Positions 33,929 to 46,016 of a DNA stretch of 64,000 bases are shown piece after piece. A program made the translations under genes and the position numbers. Source of the stretch: Beta vulgaris subsp. vulgaris (Eukaryota; Streptophyta; Magnoliopsida; Caryophyllales; Amaranthaceae); NCBI RefSeq assembly GCF_026745355.1, contig NC_079206.1:47000752-47064751 (forward strand), in the 5' to 3' direction. Under the pieces are notes generated by a model, which saw only the letters and a program-made list of their open reading frames with translations, searched no databases and was not told where the DNA came from. How positions within the stretch are numbered: position 1 is the stretch's first letter; every line of letters starts with the position of its first letter.

Positions 33929-36900
33929 CTAAGCCATCCCTCCACTAGTGGCTGTCCTGATAATCTGGAATAGAGCTGATATTGACAGAGAGAAGCGAAA
34001 AATCAGAATAGACAGGAAACAACAAAGGTTAGATATTTACAAAGAATTAGAAAAAAAATGCAACAGAAAAAAAATATAAACAAAACCAAATCAGCACAAA
34101 AACTACAAGAAACAAATTATGTGCCTAGAGGCTATGGCCAGAAAAAGGCAGGCATATCTTAAAGTTTTTGCTAAACCAGACTATATGATTAGGTCCATCT
34201 GACGCAATGAACTTTGGCCATTGAGTACTAGTGGCGTTTTCTAGTGACCTCATTGATAGATATGGAAGACACCAGAAATCCAAAAACTAGGGAGTAATAG
34301 CCCATAGGCTTTAGTCTTGAGCATGACTGGGATGGAGGAAAAAGCACCACCCTCAAGGGTTTGCGATTAGAAGCAATAGGCTACCATACCGAACACAATC
34401 TTTTAGAAAGAAACTTGAAAGTATGATACGATCTGCAGCTTCGTTCTCCATCTTCTCCTTCTCCCTAGCATGATAGAATAATGATTGCAAGAGAAAACCA
34501 ACTTTCAAAACCTAATACAATTCTCTAGTTAATAAGAGCAAAACTGAAGAAACCGCGAATCCTTTAAACTGTTTGTTCCATCGTCCATCTACAATAGGGA
34601 AGTTCACAGTGCCAGATGACTTGGCCTAAAATAGTCCTCTTCATCCATCCCGCTACCAATACAAGACTACTATCCTCTACTCACTATTACTGAAAAAGAC
34701 GAGATCTACTGCAAATTCAAATCATTAAATAATACCCACAAAAAGGAATGAACAACCTCCACAAACATGCTAAATAACACCAGAGTTCAAAAAGGAGATA
34801 ATTTATCTAACGTGAGAAAATACCCAACTCCCAACTAATCACTGAAGTTTAACCTTCACAAGGGTACTAGAAGGCCCTTGCCCTGATAGGAAAGCATACC
34901 CCAGCATACATAAAAGCAGATGATGTAAGCAACTAACAAGGAAAATTTTCTAAGAAAACCCCACCAGTCCTTTCCCCACATATTGTAAGGCATGCAGAAA
35001 ACTCCACAGGAATAGAAGCCGGATTTGGAGAAAACTTCTAAGATGGAAGTATGTGTTCGCCGTTACGCAGCCAAATCCAACCCCCCCCCCCCCCCCAATT
35101 CTAGCTATTAAGGCAGAGAGATGTTTAGTGCACATGTCCACAAGATTTTTTGGACTTGCGTGTATAAGCTGGGGTTAATCCCATTAAGGAATCTTCAGCC
35201 GAATCTAGAGTGCTAGGAGATGTTATAGAGATGCAGTAAATGCAAAGCACATTACTGTACTGAAAGTTAGCTATAAGGCAATTGAGAACAGGCAAAAGGG
35301 CTTACATGATCCGATTACAACAAACACAAAAAATCCAAGTAACACAGGTCCAACAGGATATGAATTTCCCTTCTTTGGTGCGCTTTCAACTAAACCTCTT
35401 TTCTTGACATTCTTTTCAAATTTCTCCACCTTCCTATCTGCAAGACGTCTTGAAGTTGTCTGTATATACAAATACAAGAACGATTAAAACAATGTCGATT
35501 GTTCATCACAAGAGAATGCAGACATCTTTTGAGCAGAAGTTCTTGAAGTAAACTTTGTCACATATATAGGCTTTATTCAGGAAGCACATGATTCAGCCAG
35601 AAAAGTTCAAGGATTATGTAGACCAAGTTGCCAATAACATTAGATCAACAAAGCAGAAACATAGATACTACAACAAGGTACCATTGTATATAAGATATCA
35701 TAACATCATAGGTAATGCTCATCCGAAATTGGTAAAAAAAGCTACTAATAGGCACTGAAATGGATGGTTTTTGTACTATAAGGGGAATCGAATCTGTAAA
35801 AAAAAAAAGAATGTCTCAAAGTGTATAGGCATGAAACATAAATATGTTGACTATTGAAAGCATCAAACTAATTCATGACATTGCCTAACACACTTGCATA
35901 TTATATACTCCCTCCGTCTTTTTTTAGTCGCTATATTTCATTTGTGGGTACCATTCACATGACAACTTTGACTTCCTATAATTTTATATACGAAAGGAAA
36001 AACATAATCATCCAGATTTTGTTTGATTTCTCTCAATTCCAAATATATAATTATCTCTTATACATAACTCAAAATATTAAGGTTTGAAGTTATGTCTCGA
36101 AAAATGGAAAAACATAATGTAGCAACTAAAAACATACAGAGGGAGTAATACAAATCTACTCGACAATTTTTGCTTAAAGGTATTATGTGCTCTGTGCACA
36201 GAAATTGATAAACATATTTAAAATAAAAAATAACATGACCTTTCCAATATCAATACTTTTGATGTTCCATTGATGAGTTTATAAAGTACTTCATCCAGCT
36301 CATACAAAAGTGAGGTGCCACCCCCACGTAACTCCCATGTAAACACTTGGAGTTGCAGCTATTCACGGCTTGCATTAGACATTCCCAATCAAGGACCCAA
36401 TTATCCATAGAAAAAGGTACTCAAACTATCTCTGGACGCCTAGATCACAGCATTGTTGGTAATTCTTGGTACTTGGTATAGTCTAAACGCTGGTAAATTT
36501 TCATACGAACATTTTTCTAGTCCTGATTCTACCCCAGTTACTCTTCATACTTCACGTTGAAACCCAAACTGGTCATAGAAAGCCATATTTCACTATTAAA
36601 ATGCATTTGCCACTGGCTGACAAACTATGAGCATTGTCACCAAACATTGGTAATAACAAGTTAATGGCTCTTTGGTGCAACTAATTTAAACTGCATTCAA
36701 GCAATGGAATTATACTCAATATGGAAAAATGCAACTTAAATTTTACCAGAACCAACAGAACAGCAATATATATAGCACCTTCTCAAATCTGCACGTCTCC
36801 TTAGACCGAGAGAACAGTTACTCTCTTTGAGGAAGTCTTATTGCAAAAGAATGCAAGACAGTTTTAGCTTTACTCAATGGGACTGAAACTCCCAATTTGA

Positions 36901-38955
36901 CGAAAAGGGAATAAGTAGAGGACCAAAAAGAGATAAACTTTCTTATTTTAACAGAGTATACAAAATATTATTTTTCTTGGGACCACGTCACCAGCCAAAA
37001 TACAGATGCATTGTTCAAATACAGTGATATACCTTAGAAAAAGACGGACTCACAGAACTTGTAATATGGAAAATGATACGAAGCGTTTTATTTGGCTCCA
37101 ATGGATTTGATGCTAGATATTTTCATACATTCAATGCTATTATGGTTATGATTCAGCAAACCACTCAATGCTCCAACCCCCCTACCCCAAATGATACCTC
37201 ACTGAAGCAATTGAACCATACACTAATAAAGCTCATATCCAAAATCCAACAGCGTGATAGAGTCAGTCTCTTCTTCTGAAGACATATCAGCTTACGTCTG
37301 ACTTTATAGAGAGCTATAGCAAAAGTATTTGCCAATCATCTTAATCCATTTCATAATATCTCATTAAACCTTGCTGAAACACCTTTGTCCCAAAAAATGC
37401 TATACAACTATCCAAGATAACACTCCTATTGTCCATGGGATGTTATATATGTTAAATAAAACAATATGATTGGTTCACTTCAAAACTAGATACAGAAAAA
37501 GTTCATGATTTGACTAAAAAGAATTACCTATGGACTTGTTTTAGCTAAACATGAGCACTTGAATTAAACATGTGTGACTACCAGTACCATCTCATAATGC
37601 ATGCTTGTAGATTAATTGTGTTATGAAAAGATTATACTTGGAACCACGATAAATAAACAATTTAAACCTTACGATGGCCAATTATATTTCAACCTCTCAA
37701 AAGTAGGACAAATCACTTTTGGTCCAATTAGAACCCCTACTAGGCTAATCACATTCAAATTTTCTTACTCACCAATTCATTTCTTTAACAATTCTGGTTA
37801 GGGTTGTACCAATCCAACTGCATTTATTATTCTTGGCTTGCTCAGCAACAGGATGATACATCACCTCTAATATGGAAGAAGGCTAAATCTTTCATCTAGA
37901 TGCCTCTCAAGCTCAAAGTCTTCGGGGGCTATTGCTAAAAAGCACCCTAGTATTTTACCAATGAATCACAAGGTAATCTTATCTAACTTCCTCAACGACA
38001 TAACTCTTTGCTTTCTATCAAAAGGATTGCAGAAACTCAAAATCACTTATTTCTAACTCTTTGATAAACGGAAAGTAGACCCACTAGTGATGTGCAAATT
38101 GAATAAACCTAACACTTATACTCATTGTAAATACTTTGCTTTGTTTGGAAGCCCATAGTGCAAACAATATTCAAAGATCTTTCAGAATTTCAACCGATAA
38201 TACTTGCTTCTAGAATCTACACAATTAGCAATAATGTATGACTCACGCCTCCCTCTACCCTAATTTCCGTCATCACGACTCCTATCCTTAAGAACTTTTA
38301 AGTTCTCAAAATCTCCCCAAGTCTCCCGGGAAGCCCCATCACTGGATGGCTATGATATTTAACCCTCTACATCTTGGGCGCTAACCATTCACTCGAATTA
38401 GGTACATAAGCGCAAATAACACCATTACCATGTCTCTTCTTCCCCAATCTTGACAGAGATCACGGCCCTACGAATGATCTCTATTCAGCTCTTAACATCA
38501 AAATGTAGCTATGAATTGAAGACAATAATTTACGTATCATACGTCTTAGAAGCAAAATTTAAGAGCCCCTCAGAAAACTCCCTCGCTCCTTAAACATAGC
38601 ACAATTATGTTGTAGACTAAAATTAAAAGCAACCCAAAATCTTAATTTATTCTGAACCGATTACTTCACCCCCATTCTTCAGTAGTTAAACATTAATTTG
38701 ATCGTGATACTACATCCAATATGGAAAAAGATCAAAAATTTCCGAAAAAACTATAGTCATATACACAACAAAACAATTGTTTAGCTCACTAATTTAATGG
38801 TGGAAATCTAGATCTAGGTTAATTGACCAAAATAGAAGTAAAACATAATATAAAATCACCAATTCGCTGAACAAATATTAGAAAAGGAAAAGATGAAAAT
38901 ATAAAGAAGTTCAGAAATCTTGCGGAAAATAATGGAGATTAGTGAGAAATACCAT
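33929..38955 (-). CDS. RAMP4/SERP-type stress-associated ER membrane protein (3 coding exons)
   Basis: Coding exons on the minus strand are 38955-38953 (ATG only), 35459-35306 and 33975-33929. The introns have GT...AG edges (donor ATG|GTATTT, acceptor TATACAG; donor TCAT|GTAAGC, acceptor ATATCAG). The joined product is 67 residues. It starts MTTSRRLADRKVEKFEKN, has a basic cytosolic half (KKRG, KKGNSYPVGP), one hydrophobic membrane segment (LLGFFVFVVIGS) and a tail of LFQIIRTATSGGMA. This is the full RAMP4/SERP1/YSY6 layout, a tail-anchored protein of the Sec61 translocon that stabilises new membrane proteins under ER stress. Plant homologues have the same length and tail. All residues expected to be conserved are present and the frame is intact, so it is very likely functional. 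The first intron is about 3.5 kb and holds a Stowaway MITE. The start is fixed by the splice junction: upstream of exon 2 the next in-frame ATG lies in intron sequence. Confidence 0.93.
33976..35305 (-). other. intron 2 of the RAMP4-like gene
   Basis: Non-coding and AT-rich. It contains a run of 16 C residues at 35081-35096, and its reading frames have no family features. Confidence 0.85.
35460..38952 (-). other. intron 1 of the RAMP4-like gene
   Basis: 3.5 kb of AT-rich non-coding sequence directly after the start codon. Apart from the MITE at 35908-36145 I found no repeat ends or coding potential. Long first introns placed this close to the start often carry expression-enhancing signals in plants, but nothing specific is visible. 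Confidence 0.8.
35908..36145. mobile_element. Stowaway MITE in intron 1 of the RAMP4-like gene
   Basis: CTCCCTCCGTCTTTTTTTAG at the left, inverted CTCCCTCTGTATGTTTTTAG at the right, and TA on both sides (35906-35907 and 36146-36147). 238 bp. Confidence 0.9.
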
Positions 38956-39100
38956 GATTAGAGTCGAGATCTGAAAAGCAGGTGGCGCACGCGAGAGAGA
39001 CGTTTACTTATTGGTTTCCCTGTGTGCTAAATTGAAGAAGATCAGTCGGGAACGGAAGTAGTTAGAAAAAATAGTTTTTTTTTTTTTTTTTTTTTTTTGA
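38956..39100 (-). promoter_or_regulatory. 5' leader and promoter-proximal region of the RAMP4-like gene
   Basis: The minus strand immediately before the ATG is pyrimidine-rich with CGTCTCTCTCGCG, like a plant 5' UTR. A run of 24 T on the plus strand (39075-39098) lies just upstream. No convincing TATA box is seen within the next 150 bases. Confidence 0.45.
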
Positions 39101-39323
39101 AAGGTCGAAAAAATAGTCTTAAGACTTTCAAAAGTTGTAACTTATAGACGATGCAAAGAGGTCATCCGTCATTCAATAATCTATCGAGTTTATTTAAAAG
39201 AAAAAGTCATACACACATTTAACTCCTAAATCCTAATCTTACCATAATTCATACCTTATAGTAATATATATATTCTTATCTGCACGCAATACGTGCGTCA
39301 ATTTCAAAACGTGTTATTATATA

Positions 39324-39581
39324 CTCCTCTGTTTCATATTCATTGTTACACTTTGATATTTTACACTATTCACAAATTTCACTTTGATCGTCATTTGTGA
39401 TTTATACGCGGATGAAAATATAGTCATGTGGGATCTTGTTAGATTCATCATAACATGTATTTTATTAATATGTACTTTTTATAATTTTTACAAATACAAA
39501 ACTAAAGATATATGTCCTCAAAGTTTTGCGTTAGCATGCGTGAAAAGTGTAAGTGTGTAGATTAAAATGAAATGGAGGGAG
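39324..39581. mobile_element. Stowaway MITE upstream of the RAMP4-like gene
   Basis: CTCCTCTGTTTCATATTCAT at the left pairs with inverted CTCCCTCCATTTCATTTTAA at the right. TA lies at both edges (39322-39323 and 39582-39583). 258 bp, about 370 bp upstream of the start codon. Confidence 0.82.
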
Positions 39582-39741
39582 TACTTCATAGTATTATAGT
39601 TATGATTACTCCTAAAATGTGAATGATCAATAGTTAGATGAATTTAGGTCTATTAATTTGCTAATTTAAAAAACTAACCAAAAGGTTCTAAGTGATTTCT
39701 AATATTAGTTTTTTGTAAATGAGTTTAGATATATTAATTGA

Positions 39742-40513
39742 GGGTTACTAAACGCAACCTCACTTTACTAACGCAACCCAAAAAACCTTTATTATCATAT
39801 TCTTTCTAAAAAAAACCTTGCTCTCTAAAAATATTCTTTCCTCCTTTCTAACTGTTAGAGGAAAAAACTTCATAGAAGACCTAATTCACAAATTTTTATC
39901 TGATACTCAATAGACGATAATTTTGACTCAAACGAATTTTAATCTGATGTATGTTGTTCAATTTTTTCGTCATTAGCATTGTTGGGCGATTATTATGCAT
40001 CGATTTGCCTTATTTTGTGCAATTTACACGAACTCAATTAGTCTGTTTCGTGCAGATTGGACGAAACAGTCTATTCTGTTTCATGCAGATTGCACAAAAC
40101 AAATCTATTTTGTTTCGTGCATATTGCACGAAACAGTAAATTCGAGCCTTCAATAATTTTCGCAGTTTCTTTTCAAATTTTAACTTACAATTTGTTGTTT
40201 GCTGTTTTGAAACCACGAAAATGGAGAAAGGAGGAAGGGAAATCATGAGAATGGAGGAAGGAGGAAGACAAAACCACGAAAATGGAGAAGGGAGAAAGAC
40301 AAATAACTGAATTTGTTGTGTTGTTATGGAGAAATCACTCGAAAATTGAGGAATTCTTAGAAATTAAATTTGGTACAATCCTAAAAAAAAAGCTTGAGAA
40401 ATGATAGAGGGAGAAAGTAGGCAAAAATTGGTAGATGGTGAATGGAGTTCTGACGGGATTCTTAGATAGTTTACTGGATTGTGTATAGTAAAGTGAGGTT
40501 GCATTTAGCAACC
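39742..40513. mobile_element. MITE with GGGTTACTAAACGCAACC termini and internal GTGCA palindromes
   Basis: The left end GGGTTACTAAACGCAACCTC pairs with inverted GGTTGCTAAATGCAACCTCA at the right, and both continue to CACTTTACTA. A possible 9-bp duplication, TATTAATTG/C, lies at 39732-39740 and 40524-40532, but the right copy is 10 bases beyond the inverted repeat, so the Mutator assignment is uncertain. Inside are three or four copies of TTTCGTGCA-AT-TGCACGAAA palindromes (40040-40135) and two copies of ACAAAACCACGAAAATGGAG. Confidence 0.62.
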
Positions 40514-40532
40514 ATGTATTATGTATTAATTC

Positions 40533-42374
40533 TTCCGATTTACTGAATATAGAACATTACACATATTTTTATGTTCAATAATGAACTGCATACCTGATTA
40601 ACAGTAAAGTATCCGCAAGAATGTCATATTTGAGAATGTCATGAAACTCCAATCTATGAAGAAAACTGATTTTTTTTAGTTTGGAGTTTGCTTTTGTAAT
40701 TATGTTGGTGTTATGGAAAAATTGTTTTGAGTTTGAATTTGAGTTGTCTATGCAATGAGAATGCCATGCATTTTTTTTTTTGTTAATTGTGTATGGTATT
40801 AATATTTAGTAAGTTCTTGATTATGATCTTTTTTATTGACAAGTTTATGTAACTGAGCTTTTATATGAGTTGATTGAGTTTAATAAAGATTCGATTGATT
40901 TTTTTGGCAAGTTTATATGTGGAAATTTGTAATATTTCTGTTCTAGAGGGGCAATTAAGTAAATTTAAGGGCATCATTGCTCCTCCCTTGACTTATATAA
41001 TAGAGATACTAGTCTTATATACATGTTATTCGTGCGAAATTCTTATCTAAGTTTTATAAGTGCATATCTAAATAAAATAAATATGCTAATCAATTAGAGT
41101 CAACAATGAAGAATATGATGGATAAAAAAAACCCACAAACCTTGGTTGTTGGCATAGACGTCCTCATAACACCATAAAATTTTCTTTATAATAGAGATAT
41201 TTAGATTAACATAAATTTAGTGTTTTTAACATATAGAAGTTTACTTATATGCTGAATAGTCCTAAACCATGATTTGTTAAAACTAATTAAAATCACGAAT
41301 GATGTAGAGCAAATCACCTCATTAAAAGCATATTTTACGGGAGAAAAATATTGCATCTCCATCACATACAAAGACAAAAATAAGTGCAAAAGGACAATGA
41401 TAATAAGCTCGGTATCAACTATTTAGGAAGACAACAATAAGTTAGTTTCGAAATTGCAATCCTCCCCCATTTGGAATGGGTGAATTATATCAATAAGCGT
41501 TTACTTTTATAAAAGCCTCGGTTTAAAGGTGGCAGTTGCGGTAAGCATGGAAAAGAGCCTTGAATTGACGGGGCATGCATATTTGACATTTGAAAATATA
41601 AAATTGTGGGTAGCGAATAATAAAGCCTAAAGGTACTGATTATATTATTTATAACAAAGATTATTAAATGTTGATAATTATTCATTGGGAGGTTTTTATT
41701 TTAGCCTTTTATAAAGTTTCATAAACTGATAGTTTATATATTAAAAGTCAAAGCTACCCATATATGATTCATATTGTTGAACTTAATTTTTTTTTCCCTG
41801 TTTATTATGCAAATCAAGGTTTGGTTTGTTTGTTTATAACTTTATATCATCAATCAAGTATTTGAATCAAACACTCAAACATGAGAAAGTTTTATCACTT
41901 TCTCGGCCCAACTATCTGTAAACAACCATTGAAATTTCTCGACTCCTTAGGCCCTAACAATCTAAACCACCGCCAATACATCCTCCCATCTACTGACACC
42001 AACATCCCTAAATTGTTTGCTCATCCTCCACTCTCTCTCTCTCTCTGAAATTTGCATGCAACATAGCCGAACTGTAAATTGCCTTTTCCTGCTCTACTTT
42101 TCCCCATTTATAAAACTCCCAAATTGATTTTCGGTTATTCAATCAAAATTCCAACAAATTCTCTGCATAAAATCATATAATGCTTATTGCAATATATGAA
42201 GCCAGAAAAACTTGTTGACAAAATTATTGGCGGCATGTCTACATCAATTACATATTTAATTTGATTTTTGATTCACTGGGCTGAAGTTTCAAGTTCTAAT
42301 TACATTAATCATTCTTTAATGTCTACATCAATTACATGTTAGAGTTTTGATTCACTGGTACATTGTGCTAACTA
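40533..42374. other. AT-rich intergenic sequence
   Basis: Microsatellite-poor, AT-rich DNA with a CT run near 42035-42045. The short reading frames here have no supporting features. No gene or element end is recognised. Confidence 0.45.
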
Positions 42375-42728
42375 CGTGAGTATTAAAGCACAAGTTTGAT
42401 GGGAAAGGATCTAATATAATATATTTTGTCTAAAAGACCTATTAAAATATTTTCGGTTGTTAATAACAACTATTTTATGAATTTCAGGCCAAAACACCAA
42501 ATTCCGACTTTGACTTTTTTTAACTCCAATTGACTCTTTGAATTCTTTCTGTCTTACAGCTCACTGTTCTAAGCTCATCTACAATCAACGCCTAATCTGG
42601 TGTTTTGGAATGAAATTCATAAAATGGTTGTTATTAACAACCGTAAGTATTTTAATAGGTCTTTTTAGACAAAAAAATATTAATAGGTTATTCCTTACAA
42701 AACTTGTGTTTTATTAGGTACTTTCTGA
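42375..42728. mobile_element. fold-back MITE
   Basis: The two arms are nearly complementary over about 120 bp. The left arm includes TCTAAAAGACCTATTAAAAT and GGTTGTTAATAACAAC; the right arm is its inverse, and both reach ATGAATTTCA--CCAAAACACCA. The exact ends and target duplication are unclear, so the superfamily is not assigned. Confidence 0.65.
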
Positions 42729-43667
42729 CAAAAAAACCCTTTTTTCAAATATTTTTTTTGTTACTATGACATGCATTAGAACTTATTGTCACAACAAATA
42801 AGAAGTATGTTTTTTAAATGCTAGATAAGAACGGAAAAAAGAAAGCATGACATAATTTCGTAATTTGTCATCAATTGAGTAATTAAAATTTACAAATAAT
42901 AACCCGGTGAATGTGTTGTTCGTTGCGTCCAATTCTTCACTGGTGATTCAGTTGCAAGTGCCTCTTCTACCCTGATATTTGTTTGACGATTTATGTGCTA
43001 TTATACTTACTAACCTGAATAAAACTCACACAAAAATTGTTATTAATTCATATGATTTATTCGTTGTGAACTATTTTAGTATTGTATAAGAGAATCAAGA
43101 GATACCTTGCGATTGAATGATGCATCGAGTAATCAATTTTTTTTTGCGTTCTTTGGCTTGTGACAATCTGCTGAAATTTCACACCAAAAAAATAAATGAC
43201 GTTTTATGTATATTTTCATCCAATCACTTTTTTATGCTATGTAATTACTGGATCTTTGATTAAAGGCCAAAGAGACCATCCATAAGAGAATAGTTGAGAT
43301 TACTAACTCATTGCTTAGATATAGAAAACCATTGATTATTCAAAACCAGTCTCTTACGTTTAACTATTTCACGTATTGAAAAACTTGTTGTGAAATAGGA
43401 GACTACTTCTATGTAAAACCGGTTTCCTTGAAATATTTTAATTTTTTAATTCAATTTTCTTTCAATATAATCTTATAGTGTACATATATATTCTTCTTGT
43501 TGTGAGAAAGGAGACTATTTCTAAGTAAAATCGGTTTTCTTGAAATATTTTAATTTTTAAATTTAATATCTTCTAGTGTTGTGTCGGTGTTGATATTATA
43601 TGTTATTTATATATAGCATGTAATACCTTAGACGCGTTTAACTATAAATCATAAGTTAAATATTTTA
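42729..43667. other. AT-rich intergenic sequence with a short direct repeat
   Basis: A segment near 43395-43440 recurs at about 43505-43560 (GAGACTA-TTCTA-GTAAAA-CGGTTT, then CTTGAAATATTTTAATTTTT). No gene is visible. Confidence 0.5.
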
Positions 43668-44811
43668 GGGTTTTTCAACGTTATGCTCTCGTGTTTTTTT
43701 ATTTTCTACATTGTACCCCATCTTTTTGGAATTTCTACACTGTGCCCTTGTGTTATCTATTTTTAATACAAAATGCCATTAATGAGGGCTTATTAATGAC
43801 GGGCGTTAGGTTTGGCATTAAATGTGTCACCTACCGTCAATTTTATATTTTTTTCGAACCAAAAGAAAAAGAAAATAAAATACCCCTCCTCTCTCTCTCT
43901 TGTATTGATCATTCAACTTCCTTACTCCCTCTTCTTCGCACTCTGTCTCAAAAACAAAATCCCAGAGCAAAAAATTTACCTTATTTTGCGCAATTGAACA
44001 ACGAAGATAATGGCGGTTGAATTTTGAAGAACCCTAGCTAAAGGGGGAGTCTTTTGAGCGCAAAATTCTTGAACTCAATTGCGGAAATTGAAGTGAAATC
44101 CCTTTCCTTAGGTATGGTTCTAAAACTTACAACCTTTAGTTTATGAAAAATGTGATTTTTGTGTAGTAAAAAAAGGCCTTTTTTGCATGTTCTCGTAAGA
44201 TACTTTTAGGATTTCGCTTGCGTTTCCTGAATTATTGCAGTGGTTGTGGTTTTAATATTTTGCAGAAATGGAAGACAAGATACTGAAATTACATTATTTG
44301 GGAAATCATGTTGTTTTAAGTAAAGATGATATTGATAAGTGTTTGATGATTGATGTGTTAAATGATATGTGTGTTGAGTTTGCTAAAAATGGGTTAGAGC
44401 TTCCAGAAAGGCTTTCAAAACTATTAGAAGAAATTCCTAATTCTCCACCCCATTCCAAGGCCGCAACTGAGGAAGAATTTGCAGTTGACATTGTTGATGA
44501 TGGAGAGGAGCTTCAAAGAGAAAAGGAAGAAGATTAAGATTTGGGGCAGGGGAAAGAAGTTAATAAAAAGGAGTCAAACCCTAGTTTTTTTGGTGGGAAA
44601 GTTTCTCTCTCATGTTTTTTTAACAGCTACTCAAATTAATTCAATTAATTAATCATTATTAATTTCACTAACGGGACACATAACATTCACTTAACGGCAA
44701 TGACATTTTGTATTAAAAATAGATAACATAAGGGCATAGTGTAGAAATTTCAAAAAGATGGGGTACAACGTAGAAAATGAAAAAAAACAAGGGCATAACG
44801 TAGAAAAACCC
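43668..44811 (+). mobile_element. Mutator-like element carrying a small ORF (Pack-MULE-like)
   Basis: Terminal inverted repeats of about 110 bp: GGGTTTTTCAACGTTATGCT at the left and, inverted, GGGTTTTTCTACGTTATGCC at the right, both running to ATCTATTTTTAATACAAAATG. A 9-bp duplication with one mismatch, AATATTTTA / AATATCTTA, flanks it (43659-43667 and 44812-44820), as expected for Mutator-like elements. The interior has 5'-UTR-like CT-rich sequence, an intron-like T-rich stretch ending in GCAG, and one 89-codon ORF. There is no transposase. Confidence 0.87.
44268..44537 (+). CDS. small hypothetical ORF inside the Mutator-like element
   Basis: 89 residues from an ATG placed three bases after a good acceptor-like TTTTGCAG. 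It starts MEDKILKLHYLGNHVVLSKD, has a central helical DVLNDMCVEFAKNGLELPER, and ends in an acidic Glu-rich tail. The first twenty residues resemble the start of PB1-like domains found in plant MULE-associated proteins, but the match is weak and I do not name a function. It may be a captured gene piece or the N-terminus of a deleted transposase-associated gene. Confidence 0.35.
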   Translation: MEDKILKLHYLGNHVVLSKDDIDKCLMIDVLNDMCVEFAKNGLELPERLSKLLEEIPNSPPHSKAATEEEFAVDIVDDGEELQREKEED

Positions 44812-44820
44812 AATATCTTA

Positions 44821-45445
44821 TTAGCTTAAGTATACTATTATATTTTGTGAAATCGAGTTTGGATAAGATGGAGTTAAGTTGGATATAGTTATATGGTAAT
44901 ATATTATATTTGCAAACATTTACAAAATTAAATTAGTAAGTTGTGCGGGAGACATTTGGATTGTGATAGAAAGTAAAATGCAAAATCCAAAAACCCCCCA
45001 CGTCGGTTAATTGAAAAACCCCAAAGCACCAAGGTCTTGATCTTTCTACCTCGGTTTTCATTTTCCCCCAAAACTCCAAACCCTCATCACTCTTCCTGTC
45101 TCTCCCTCTTCGAATCTTTCTCGCCGGTGCTGCGCTTTCATGGCCTTCAACTGGCCGAGATTCGTTCGCCGCCTCCCCGCCGCAAGCTACTGATGACCCA
45201 ATCTTCTCCCTCCTTTGTTCTTGTGGTCGCGGTTAGTTTCGCGAATTGGCAGTGCTGTTGTTGTGCGTGTTGTTGTGGCCTCCATTGGCGTGCGGTGTTG
45301 TTGCCGCCACTGTCCTGCGGTGTTGCCGCTCTATCGAGATCCATCATGAGGTGCCACACTTACCATCCATCTTTTCTTTTCTTTTCTTTTTGGTGAATTT
45401 GAAGATTGAGTTAATTTGTTGGCTTGAAGAATGTTTGATTGTGAG
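44821..45445 (+). other. possible truncated host gene start or GC-rich leader
   Basis: 45030-45350 is pyrimidine-rich, then GC-rich, with several ATGs and a donor-like ATGAGGTGCC near 45350. It has the look of a plant 5' UTR and first exon. No protein family is recognisable in any frame, and nothing downstream before Tat-2 clearly continues it. Confidence 0.3.
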
Positions 45446-46011
45446 TGTTGAAACCCATTAAATGCCCACTTGTGAGTGTCCCACATTGGAGAAAGAGGAG
45501 AGAATAAACCACTTTATAAGAGTAGGAGTTACTCCTCCTATCACCAATTGGTTTTAGGATGAAACCTCCTAGCTTATAAGCGGACTAAACTCTCCTCCTC
45601 CTTATTGGGTTACCCATACCCATTTTCATATAATCTAAAAATTAACATGGTATCAGAGCCCTAGTTGTGGGTCTTTTCTAAACTGGGCCTCTAATCAAGC
45701 AACTGGGTAAGGATTTACCTAGACAGGATGTCCAGCCCCTAAGAGGATTATTTCTGATTACCTTTCCAATTAGCTTTAAATTCTAAAGACACTCACAAGT
45801 GAGGGGGTATGTTAAAACCCATTAAATGCCCACTTGTGAGTGTCCCACATTGGAGAAAGAGGAGAGAATAAACCACTTTATAAGATTAGGAGTTACTCCT
45901 CCTATCACCAATTGGTTTTAGGATGGAACCTCCTACCTTGTAAGTGGGCTAAACTCTCCTCCTCCTTATTGGGTTACCCAGACCCATTTTCATATAATCT
46001 AAAAATTAACA
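45446..46011 (+). mobile_element. TRIM retrotransposon
   Basis: Two LTRs of about 202 bp (45446-45647 and 45810-46011) start TGTT-AAACCCATTAAATG and end AAAAATTAACA. The first is followed at once by the primer site TGGTATCAGAGCC (initiator Met tRNA) and the second is preceded by a purine tract, GTGAGGGGGTA. GTGAG flanks both sides (45441-45445 and 46012-46016). The internal part is only about 160 bp and non-coding, so it depends on other elements' proteins. The LTRs differ at only a handful of positions. Confidence 0.95.
45648..45660 (+). other. TRIM primer binding site
   Basis: TGGTATCAGAGCC directly after the LTR end is complementary to the 3' end of plant initiator methionine tRNA. Confidence 0.92.
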
Positions 46012-46016
46012 GTGAG

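Noticed and set aside
35271..35477. A 68-codon unspliced ORF starting MYLYIQ and ending after the hydrophobic segment
   Set aside because: Its first residues are intron sequence and its end reads through a donor; the spliced three-exon RAMP4-type product fits the family exactly.
41201..41685. Two 60-codon minus-strand frames in AT-rich DNA
   Set aside because: Short, with no motif, splice context or conserved block.
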